From Nocardioides sp. (GTDB lineage Bacteria > Actinomycetota > Actinomycetes > Propionibacteriales > Nocardioidaceae), in contig PBYI01000044.1 in NCBI GenBank assembly GCA_002729525.1, positions 1 to 40,569 on the forward strand: a DNA stretch of 40,569 nt, written 5' to 3'. Below the pieces are notes generated by a model that was not told the origin of the DNA, did not search any database, and saw only the letters and a list, made by a program, of their open reading frames with translations. Positions 32,751 through 39,693 of the stretch are shown here, piece after piece (within the stretch, counting starts at the first letter, position 1; the number at the start of each line of letters is the position of its first letter). The position numbers were made by a program, and so were the translations under genes.

Positions 32751-34637
32751 TCAGGGGGCGGCGAAGTGCTGGTAGTCCGGGTCGCTCCACGCCCCGCCCC
32801 AGGTCCAGCCGACGTCGGCGAACGCGCGGGTCACCACGTCGTCGTCACCGATCACGCCGGTGCCGGTGGTCGCGCCCGCAGAGCGGTCGACGTCGGTGTA
32901 CGCCGTCGCCCGCGGAGGGAGGACCGTGCCGTCGGCCAGCAGGTAGGGGTTCTGCACCGGGTTCAGGTCGATCGCCCGGCCGTAGGCGTGCGCCGACCAG
33001 GACGTCGACCCCTCCACCACCCGGCAGTTGTACGCCGAGGAGTTGTTGGCCGCCATCGAGCGCCGGTCGCTGGCGCCATAGCTGTCGACGAGCCGCATCC
33101 GCCGGATCGCGAAGCCTGCCCGGTAGAGCCGGCGGAAGACCGAGCGGACGTCGTCGACCACGTCGGCGTGCACCACCAGCCGGCCGTTGTGCGCGGCGCC
33201 GTCGAAGCCCACGTGCCGCAGCGTCACCAGGCGCAGGTCGGCCAGGTCGACCGGGCACGCCGCGCGGTGGCTCGTGCCGCGCATGGTCGCGGCGAGCGCC
33301 GGGCCGATGCGGCGTACGTCGACGGTGAAGGGCGGGAGGTCACTGGCGGTCGGGGTGTCACCGGGGTCGGGCTCGGGGTCGGACTCCGCCTCGGGCTCGG
33401 GCTCGGCCTGGACGCCCGGCCCGGGCGCCAGGTCGGTGCAGCCGCGCAGGGCCCGCCAGTCGTCGACGGCGTCGGCGCGGGCGCCGGCCGCGACCCGGGT
33501 CGGCGTACCACCGGCGGCCGGGATGGTGGCGGGCCACCACGCGTCGTGGACGACCTCGCCGCCGCGCACCCGCAGCCGCAGGACGCCGGTCTCGGACTGC
33601 CGGCCGTGGTACCACGCGAAGTTGCCGAGGCCGTAGGACACGTAGGTGTCACCGAGCATGCCCGCGCCGTTGAGGAGGTGGGCGTGCGAGCCGACGACCA
33701 CGTCGGCGCCGGCCTCGGCGAGCCGGGCGGCAAGGTCCTGCTGGGCGCCGGTCGGGCAGGCGCTCCCCTCCTCGCCCCAGTGCAGGTAGACCACGACGAG
33801 GTCGTCGGTGGCGGCCGCGCGGCGTACGGCGGCCAGCAGCTGCGGGGCGTGCGGCACCCGGGCGGCGGCGATCCCGACGCCGGTGCCGCGCGCGACCGCC
33901 CAGGTCGTGTCGGCGGACTCGCGCGGGGAGGCGTCGGCGGCGAGGACCGCGACGTCGGTGCCGCGCACGCTGGTGCGGTACGGCGTGAAGGCCTCGCGGT
34001 AGGTGCGCCCGATCCCCACGACCGCGACGTCGCTGTCGGCGGCGGCCTCCAGCGACTGGCGCAGACCGGCGCGGCCGTAGTCGGCGCCGTGGTTGTTGGC
34101 CATCGACGCGACGTCGACGCCGGAGCGCTCCAGCACGTCGAGGGCGCCGGGGTCCGCGCGGAACCAGTAGCGGTTGCCGGGGTCCTCGAGCTCCTTGCTC
34201 GCCGGCTCTCCGCCGGTGGCGACGGCGGTCTCGAGGTTGACCATCGCGACGTCGGCACCGCGCAGGTTGTCGGCCAGGTCGCCGAGGTCGGAGCCACGGC
34301 GGTCGGGCAGCGCCGCGAGAGCGCCCTCGAAGTGCACCTCGCCGGCGAAGGCGAGCACGATCGCGGGCCCGTAGGTCGGTTCCTCGGCATCGGCGGCCGG
34401 CTCCGCGGGGGCGGCCTCCGGGTCGGCCGCGGACGCGGCGGTGGACGCAGCGGTGGGCGCAGCGGTGGGTGCTGCGCCGGGTGCTGCGGCGGCGTCCGTC
34501 CGGGCGGCCGGGTCGCTCTCGGTGAGGCTCCGGGGCGCGGCGCCGGAGCCGCCCAGCACGACCAGGCCCAGCGCGGCGACGGCCGCGAACACGCCCGCCG
34601 CGGCCACGACCCGCCGCCGGTCCCCCACGTCAGACAT
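32751..34637 (-). CDS. CapA-family (PGA_cap) domain fused to an M15 metallopeptidase, membrane-anchored
   Basis: 628 residues. One N-terminal membrane helix (about 11-30) and an Ala/Pro linker lead to a CapA-type metallophosphoesterase-like domain (about 90-370): LAFAGEVHFEG (most relatives have Asp where this has Glu), VNLETAVATGG, SMANNHGADYG, YLHWGEEG and VVGSHAHLL. An acidic Glu/Pro linker (about 400-425) follows, then an M15_4-type peptidase (about 430-628) with NNSSAYNCR, SAHAYGRAIDLNP (zinc His and Asp) and a final DYQHF (zinc His). CapA domains act in poly-gamma-glutamate or related envelope polymers, and M15 enzymes cut peptidoglycan peptides; having both in one chain is unusual. ATG 34637 overlaps the upstream stop by 8 bases (ATGTCTGA). 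Confidence 0.87.
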   Translation of the reverse strand: MSDVGDRRRVVAAAGVFAAVAALGLVVLGGSGAAPRSLTESDPAARTDAAAAPGAAPTAAPTAASTAASAADPEAAPAEPAADAEEPTYGPAIVLAFAGEVHFEGALAALPDRRGSDLGDLADNLRGADVAMVNLETAVATGGEPASKELEDPGNRYWFRADPGALDVLERSGVDVASMANNHGADYGRAGLRQSLEAAADSDVAVVGIGRTYREAFTPYRTSVRGTDVAVLAADASPRESADTTWAVARGTGVGIAAARVPHAPQLLAAVRRAAATDDLVVVYLHWGEEGSACPTGAQQDLAARLAEAGADVVVGSHAHLLNGAGMLGDTYVSYGLGNFAWYHGRQSETGVLRLRVRGGEVVHDAWWPATIPAAGGTPTRVAAGARADAVDDWRALRGCTDLAPGPGVQAEPEPEAESDPEPDPGDTPTASDLPPFTVDVRRIGPALAATMRGTSHRAACPVDLADLRLVTLRHVGFDGAAHNGRLVVHADVVDDVRSVFRRLYRAGFAIRRMRLVDSYGASDRRSMAANNSSAYNCRVVEGSTSWSAHAYGRAIDLNPVQNPYLLADGTVLPPRATAYTDVDRSAGATTGTGVIGDDDVVTRAFADVGWTWGGAWSDPDYQHFAAP

Positions 34638-35520
34638 CGAAGCCCACGTGCACGTGGTCGCGGTGCAGCGGGTTGGCGAAGTGGACACCGGAGGTGACCG
34701 GCGGCACCACGGGCCCACCGACCTCGTCGCTGCCGAGCTCGGCGGCCCGGGTCAGCACCCGCAGCAGGAGCGGTGAGTCGAGCGGCAGCTCGGCGACGGG
34801 CGTCCCGTCAAGCGCCCAGACGTCGACCGCGCGGCCACGCGTGTGGTTGCTGACCGAGTCGGTGCCGAACACCATCCGCGGATGACCCGAGGCGAGCACG
34901 CTCACCGAGAGCCGGACCTCCTCGGCGAGCCGGTCGAGCACGTCGACGACCAGCGGGTCGACCCGGCCGTCGCGGAGGTCGGCGAGCGCGGCGCCGGACA
35001 GGTCGATGCGTGGCCGCCCGACGACCTGGGCCGCGGGTCCGCGCACCTGCGCCGCCCGCGCGGTCGGGGCCCGGTCGACCGAGACGACCCGCCACCGGCC
35101 GGACCGTCGACGCAGCCGTACGTCGGCGACGAGCCGGCGGCGGCGTACCCGGTCACCGGAGCGGCGCGACTCCACAGCCACGACCATGACACACGCGGAG
35201 GAGTCGAGGAGGCCGCCGTACTGCGGGTAGACGACGCGGGTGACGCGTCCACCCCCGGCGCCGAGCTCCTCCACGGCGCGGGCGGCGGCGAGCTTCGCGT
35301 CCGGCTCGACCTCGTCGCCCACGGGCTGCCAGGGCTCGGGGTCGGGGAGCGCCGCGGTGGGCTCGGTGGGGGTGGCGGGTCCGATGGCGGGTCCGATGGC
35401 GGACGCGGCGGCGGTCGCCGTCGCGTCCCGGGTCCCGGGGGCCGCGCCGTCCGTCGTCCCGCAGCCGGCGACCACGCCGCTCCCGCCGGCGAGCAGCAGC
35501 CCGCGTCGCGTGGGCGTCAC
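34630..35520 (-). CDS. Tat-type lipoprotein with M15/LAS-like zinc motif
   Basis: 296 residues. The start VTPTRRGLLLAGGSGVVAGC combines a twin-arginine motif (RR at 5-6) with a lipobox ending at C20, so it is probably a Tat-exported lipoprotein. After an Ala/Thr/Pro linker comes a domain of beta strands (VTRVVYPQYGGLLDSSACVM). The C-terminal part carries SNHTRGRAVDVWAL and HRDHVHVGF, matching the His-x6-Asp ... His-x-His layout of LAS/M15 peptidases. GTG 35520 overlaps the upstream GNAT stop as GTGA, and its own stop overlaps the CapA-M15 start, so all three are translationally coupled. Catalytic activity is inferred from motifs only. Confidence 0.75.
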   Translation of the reverse strand: MTPTRRGLLLAGGSGVVAGCGTTDGAAPGTRDATATAAASAIGPAIGPATPTEPTAALPDPEPWQPVGDEVEPDAKLAAARAVEELGAGGGRVTRVVYPQYGGLLDSSACVMVVAVESRRSGDRVRRRRLVADVRLRRRSGRWRVVSVDRAPTARAAQVRGPAAQVVGRPRIDLSGAALADLRDGRVDPLVVDVLDRLAEEVRLSVSVLASGHPRMVFGTDSVSNHTRGRAVDVWALDGTPVAELPLDSPLLLRVLTRAAELGSDEVGGPVVPPVTSGVHFANPLHRDHVHVGFDV

Positions 35521-36224
35521 CGGCCGAGCCCGTACCGGTACGTCGCGACGAGGTCGCCGTCGCGGTCCCGGTGCTCGCCGACCCGGGCCCAGCCGAGCGC
35601 CTCGTAGAACCCCGCCGCGCCGTCGTCGCCACCCTTGGTGACCAGGTCGACGGTCGGGGTGCCGGCGCGGTGGACCACGTCGAGCAGCTGGTCGACCAGG
35701 GCGCGACCCACCCCGTGGCCGCGTCCCTCCTCGGCGACGACGACGGCCTCCAGCACGGCGACCGGGGTCGGGGCCGCAGCCGTCGTGGCCGTCTCGGTGC
35801 GCCCGCGCGCCAGCAGCCGGCGGGCGTACCGGCCCGACCGGGTGCGCAGGAAGTGCACGGCCAGGGCCGGACGCAGGAGCAGCGCGAGGGCGCCGGCCCG
35901 GGCCAGCACGCCCCGGCGGTGTCGTGCCAGCCAGGCCACGTGGCGTCGACGGTCGGTCGAGCCGAGGAGGAACCCCACGGGCTCCCCGTCGCGCACCGCC
36001 ACCAGCCCCACGCCGTACGGCGACTCGAGGTGGGCACGGTGCCAGCGACGTACGAACCGGCGACCGAGGAGAGGGAAGAGCCCGTGCGGCAGGTCGGCGA
36101 CGTGCCGGTCGGCGGCCCAGGCGGCGTACCGGCGGCTCAGCGGGAGCACGGTGACGACAGCGCGCGGATCGGGCTGGTCGCGCAGGACCGGGGCGAGGTG
36201 GGACACGGTGGTGGTGACGGTCAT
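35517..36224 (-). CDS. GNAT-family N-acetyltransferase
   Basis: 235 residues. The GNAT core is at about 75-230: VGLVAVRDGEPVGFLLGSTD, motif A VLEAVVVAEEGRGHGVGRAL (acetyl-CoA pyrophosphate loop R-G-H-G-V-G), VDLVTKGGDDGAAGFYEALG and the final VATYRYGLGR. An unusual hydrophobic/basic insert (about 105-145: GVLARAGALALLLRPALAVH) sits mid-domain. Acceptor unknown; membership in an envelope operon suggests a wall or polymer building block. ATG 36224 follows AGAGAGG. First gene of the three-gene overlapping operon, divergent from the regulator at 36322. Confidence 0.85.
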   Translation of the reverse strand: MTVTTTVSHLAPVLRDQPDPRAVVTVLPLSRRYAAWAADRHVADLPHGLFPLLGRRFVRRWHRAHLESPYGVGLVAVRDGEPVGFLLGSTDRRRHVAWLARHRRGVLARAGALALLLRPALAVHFLRTRSGRYARRLLARGRTETATTAAAPTPVAVLEAVVVAEEGRGHGVGRALVDQLLDVVHRAGTPTVDLVTKGGDDGAAGFYEALGWARVGEHRDRDGDLVATYRYGLGR

Positions 36225-36281
36225 GGTGGGCCTCTCTCGCAGGCTCGTCGGGGACCTCACCACCCACCGAAGCCCGGCTTT

Positions 36282-36299
36282 CTCAGAGCCACCTCAGAG
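36282..36299. promoter_or_regulatory. CTCAGAG direct repeats between GNAT operon and two-component system
   Basis: CTCAGAG at 36282-36288 and 36293-36299, 11 bases apart, 23 bases before the regulator's GTG and 58 from the GNAT start. In-phase direct repeats are the usual OmpR-family target, so the regulator may control itself and the divergent envelope operon. Confidence 0.5.
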
Positions 36300-36321
36300 G
36301 TGCCCTGGGAGAATCGGTGAC

Positions 36322-36990
36322 GTGGAACCCAGGCCCCGGCTGCTGCTCGCGGAGGACGACCGTCGTCTCGCGGACCTGCTCGTGCGCCTCCTCGACGGGG
36401 AGGGGTACGACGTCGAGCACGCGCCCGACGGGCACACCGCACTGCACCTCGGCCTCACGCAGCCGTGGGACCTGCTCGTGCTCGACCGGATGATGCCGGC
36501 CGTGGAGGGCGTCGACCTGGTCCGGCGGCTCCGGTCGAGGGGCGTCACCGCGCCGGTGCTGCTGCTGACCGCACGCGGCACGCCGGAGGACCGGGTCGAG
36601 GGTCTGGACGCCGGGGCGGAGGACTACCTGGTGAAGCCGTTCGACGTCGACGAGCTCCTCGCCCGGCTGCGCGCGCTGCGCCGGCGACACGGTGCCGACG
36701 CGGTGGTGCTGCGCGTCGGTGACGCCTCGCTGGACCTCTCCACCCGTCAGGTCGTGTTGGCCACCGCCCCCACCGTGACCCTGTCGCGGCGCGAGTGCGA
36801 GCTGCTCGGCACGGTCGCGGCGGAGCCGGGGCGGGTGTTCAGCCGCGACGAGCTGCGCGACCGGGTCTTCCAGGCGACCGACAGCCCCAACGCCGTGGAC
36901 ACCTACGTCTACTACCTGCGCCGCAAGCTCGGCCGGGACGTGATCCGCACGGTCCGCGGGCTGGGCTACCAGGTCGGGGCCGCGTCGTGA
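36322..36990 (+). CDS. OmpR/PhoB-family response regulator
   Basis: 222 residues. The receiver has D12-D13, phosphoacceptor D55 (LLVLDRMMP), T83 and K105 (YLVKPFDVDELL). The winged helix covers about 130-220 (VTLSRRECELLGTVAAEPGR, VDTYVYYLRRKLG, TVRGLGYQV). GTG 36322 puts the first receiver strand (PRLLLAEDD) at the N-terminus and follows GGGAGA. Its TGA overlaps the kinase GTG as GTGA. The CTCAGAG repeats directly upstream suggest autoregulation and control of the divergent GNAT/lipoprotein/CapA-M15 operon. Confidence 0.92.
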   Translation: MEPRPRLLLAEDDRRLADLLVRLLDGEGYDVEHAPDGHTALHLGLTQPWDLLVLDRMMPAVEGVDLVRRLRSRGVTAPVLLLTARGTPEDRVEGLDAGAEDYLVKPFDVDELLARLRALRRRHGADAVVLRVGDASLDLSTRQVVLATAPTVTLSRRECELLGTVAAEPGRVFSRDELRDRVFQATDSPNAVDTYVYYLRRKLGRDVIRTVRGLGYQVGAAS

Positions 36991-38246
36991 GCGCCGCGCT
37001 CGCCGACCGGAGGCTGCTGCGCCGGGCTGCGCTCAGCGTCGCCCTCCAGACGGGCGCCGCGGTGGCGGTCGTCGTCGCGGTCGTGGTCGGGCTCGTGTAC
37101 GGCGTCAGCCTCGACGAGCGGCGCGACGCCGCGGTCGCGAAGGCCGAGGGCAAGATCGACCTGGCCGGCGAGATGGGCGTCGACCTGGCCTCGCCGTACC
37201 CCTTCGTGCTGAGCGGGCTGCCCGCCGAGTGCAGCGAGGAGCAGGTGCGCGACGCCGCCCGCGACCTGCCCGACGGGACGACCTGGGTCACCGCCTGCGG
37301 CGAGCCGTACGTCGCCGTGGTCGGCGAGGACGCGGGCGGGGTCCGGTTGACCGCGGTGGTGAGCTTCGTCGAGCAGCAGGAGGAGACCGCGCGGCTCGCG
37401 CGGCTCTCGGTCGGGGTCGGGGCGCTCGGGGTGCTGGTGTCGCTCGGTCTCGGCTGGTTCGCCGGTCGTCGCGCGGTGCGGCCGCTCGGGCACGCGCTGG
37501 CCGCCCAACGACGCTTCGTCGCCGATGCCTCGCACGAGCTGCGGACGCCGGTGGCGATCCTGATGACGCGCGCCCAGCTGCTCGGGCGAGGGGCGGTGGG
37601 CGACGAGGACCGGCCCGAGGAGCTGCGCCAGCTCGTCGCCGACGCCCGCACGCTCTCCGACGTCGTCGACGACCTGCTCGCCGTCGCCGACCTGCACCAC
37701 CGGCCGCGCGAGCCCGAACCGGTCGACCTCGCCGCGCTCGCGGCGTCCGTGCGCGACGCGTACGCCGGCGCCGCCGACGAGCGCGACGTCGACCTCGTCG
37801 TCGACTCCGTTCCTGCAGCCGCGTCCGGCTCCGTGGTCGTCCAGGGGGTGCCCACCGCCCTGCGTCGCGCCGTCGCGGCCCTGGTCGACAACGCTCTCGC
37901 GCACTCCCGCCCCGGCGGACGGGTCGTCCTCGACGTCTCCGCCGACCGCCGCTCGGTACGCCTCGCGGTCGCCGACGACGGCGAGGGCCTCGATCCCACC
38001 ACCGCCGCCGACCTCGTGCAGCGCTACCAGCGCGGCCCCGACTCCGGCGACGCCGCCGACCGCGCCGGCCGCCTCGGACTCGGCCTGGCCCTCGTGCACG
38101 AGATCGTCACCGCCCACCGCGGCCGCCTCGAGATCGACGGCTCCCCGGGCGTCGGCGCCACCTTCACCCTGGTCCTCCCCCGTTCCGACCACGTCCCGGC
38201 CGGCCAGCCCGACGAGCACCCCCGCGTCCGCGTCCCAGGTGGTTGA
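36987..38246 (+). CDS. sensor histidine kinase, partner of the 36322 regulator
   Basis: 419 residues. TM1 at about 18-38 (GAAVAVVVAVVVGLVYGV). The extracytoplasmic loop (about 39-138) has two Cys (AECSEEQ, VTACGEP) that could pair. TM2 is at about 140-163. The HisKA box is DASHELRTPVAIL with H183. The HATPase part has N-box ALVDNALAHS, G1 DDGEGLD and G2 LGLGLALVHE. GTG 36987 overlaps the regulator stop. The last codons and the stop TGA (38244-38246) fall within a dispersed repeat that starts at 38238, so the repeat sets the C-terminus (ending VPGG). Confidence 0.92.
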   Translation: MSAALADRRLLRRAALSVALQTGAAVAVVVAVVVGLVYGVSLDERRDAAVAKAEGKIDLAGEMGVDLASPYPFVLSGLPAECSEEQVRDAARDLPDGTTWVTACGEPYVAVVGEDAGGVRLTAVVSFVEQQEETARLARLSVGVGALGVLVSLGLGWFAGRRAVRPLGHALAAQRRFVADASHELRTPVAILMTRAQLLGRGAVGDEDRPEELRQLVADARTLSDVVDDLLAVADLHHRPREPEPVDLAALAASVRDAYAGAADERDVDLVVDSVPAAASGSVVVQGVPTALRRAVAALVDNALAHSRPGGRVVLDVSADRRSVRLAVADDGEGLDPTTAADLVQRYQRGPDSGDAADRAGRLGLGLALVHEIVTAHRGRLEIDGSPGVGATFTLVLPRSDHVPAGQPDEHPRVRVPGG

Positions 38247-38316
38247 GCCCGACCGAGCGCCAGCGCCTCCGGTGGTTGAGCCCGACCGAGCGCCAGCGAG
38301 GGAGGAAGTCGAAGCC
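38238..38316 (+). repeat. two tandem GGTGGTTGAGC-family repeats
   Basis: Unit 1 (38238-38265) and unit 2 (38271-38298, extending to 38316) both read GGTGGTTGAGCCCGACCGAG then CGCCAGCG. Unit 2 continues into a GGAAGTCGAAGCC tail, the full form; unit 1 is a truncated head. The arms GGTGGTTGAGC and the GTCGAAACC-type tail are the same as in the copies at 1-31 and 91-134. Confidence 0.85.
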
Positions 38317-38352
38317 CCGGTCAGCCGACCGCGAACCGTGACCACAGGCTCC

Positions 38353-38378
38353 GGTGGTTGAGCCGGGCGAGCGCCAGC
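38353..38378 (+). repeat. third GGTGGTTGAGC-family repeat, left part (split by IS element)
   Basis: GGTGGTTGAGCCGGGCGAGC then GCCAGC, ending at 38378 exactly where the IS left end starts. The missing tail is found at 39588-39611. GCCAGC (38373-38378) is repeated at 39588-39593 as the target duplication. Confidence 0.88.
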
Positions 38379-39587
38379 TGTTCTGTCTCGGGAGGTTGGT
38401 GACGCTCGGCGTGGGGTGGGGACTGGTGAGGGCCTTCCTCGGAACGGTGTGAAGCGACCAAGCATCCACGCCGCCAAGAAAGGCCCTCGATGTCTCACCG
38501 TAATGCTCCGCTGACCCCTGAAGGTCGCCGCCGTCTGTGCGTCCGTGTCGATGCCGGACACCCGATCTGTGCCGTCGCGGCCGAGGCAGGGATCGCGCGG
38601 CAGACCTTAGGCCGCTGGTACGCCCGCTGGGTCGCGGAGGGCGACGACGGGCTTGTGGACCGTTCGAGTCGTCCGTACCGATCCCCACGTCAGACCCCGG
38701 TCGCGGTCGAGAAGCTGGTGTGTCGGCTACGAGGCGAGCTCAGGGTCGGTCCGGTCCAGCTCGCCGGCGCCCTGCACGCACGTGGTCAGGACGTGCCACC
38801 CGCGACCGTGCACCGGATCCTGGTCCGGCACGGGATCTCCCGGTTGCGTGACCTCGGTATCGACGGTGCCGACCTCCGCGAGCCCGTGGTCCGCTACGAG
38901 TACGACACCCCGGGTGCGATGGTCCACGTCGATGTGAAGAAGGCGCCCCGCATCCGACTCGGCGGTGGACACCGGGTCCACGGCCGCGGGTCCGACACCC
39001 ACCGCCGCAGCGAGACCGCGCGGCATGCCGAGTACCGCGACCGCGACAAGGAACGCCACCAGCGCCTGCGTGAAGCCGCCAGCCCGACCAGCCGCCCGAC
39101 CAGTAAGAAGAACCGGGCCACCCCGCCACGGGGATGGGTGTATCTCCACTCCGCCGTCGATGACCACTCCCGACTCGCCTACACCGAGGAACTCCTCGAC
39201 GAGAAAGGCGCCACCGCGGCCGCGTTCTGGCAGCGCGCGGTGAAGTTCTTCCGTCGACACGGGATCCGTCGGATCCACCGGGTCATGACCGACAACGGCG
39301 CCTGCTACCGGTCGCTGGTGTTCAAAGCTGCCCTCGCGGCCACCACGACCCGCCACCGCCGTACCCGCCCGTACCGGCCCCAGACCAATGGCAAGGTCGA
39401 GCGGTACCACCGCACCCTGGCCCACGGCTGGGTCTACCAACGAGCGTGGAACACCAACGATGAACGATCAGCCGCACTCGCCGGCTTCCTCGAGCACTAC
39501 AACTACGCTCGCCCACACACCGGCATCGGCGGACAGCCACCATCAGTCGCGTCCCCACCCCGGTCACCAACCTCACGGGAAAGAACA
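38379..39587 (+). mobile_element. IS481-family insertion sequence, 1209 bp, with 6-bp target duplication
   Basis: Terminal inverted repeats of 25 bp match at 22 positions: left 38379-38403 (TGTTCTGTCTCGGGAGG...) and right 39563-39587 (reverse complement TGTTCTTTCCCGTGAGG...). GCCAGC flanks both ends (38373-38378, 39588-39593). One DD35E transposase gene lies inside. A 9-bp inverted repeat, GAGGGCCTT (38428-38436) / AAGGCCCTC (38480-38488), brackets the transposase leader. Confidence 0.9.
38490..39587 (+). pseudogene. IS481-family transposase, frameshifted near its C-terminus
   Basis: Cut-and-paste type transposase. N-terminal helix-turn-helix (about 8-55: LTPEGRRRLCVRVDAGHPIC, AEAGIARQTLGRWYARW). 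The DDE core has D148 (VHVDVKK), D268 (MTDNGACYRS) and E304 (GKVERYHRTL), with 35 residues between the last two. Near 39536-39542 the frame leaves the family sequence after HTGIGGQPP; the expected tail ISRVPTPVTNLTGKNS is present one frame over, so one base (probably a C in CCACC-ATC) has been lost. As read, translation would run out of the IS to 40022. The catalytic residues are intact, so activity may be reduced rather than abolished. ATG 38490 follows GAAAGG. Confidence 0.85.
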
Positions 39588-39611
39588 GCCAGCGAGTGGC
39601 GAGTCGAAACC
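39588..39611 (+). repeat. third GGTGGTTGAGC-family repeat, right part
   Basis: GCCAGCGAGTGGCGAGTCGA then AACC, the tail missing from the copy that stops at 38378. Deleting the IS and one GCCAGC rejoins a complete repeat. Confidence 0.88.
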
Positions 39612-39681
39612 GCTGTCGGCCGACCACCAACCGCATCCACAACCGGCCCTCCGAGCCAGGTCGGTTGTCGGCGGTCCCACC

Positions 39682-39687
39682 TAGAAT
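39682..39687 (+). promoter_or_regulatory. TAGAAT -10 element of a leaderless gene
   Basis: TAGAAT ends 6 bases before ATG 39694 with CAGGAC between, so transcription would start at or near the ATG. No clear -35 element is visible. Confidence 0.5.
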
Positions 39688-39693
39688 CAGGAC

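Noticed and set aside
38651..38664. A GTTCGAGTC string resembling a tRNA T-arm
   Set aside because: It lies inside the transposase frame, and no acceptor or anticodon arms can be formed around it.
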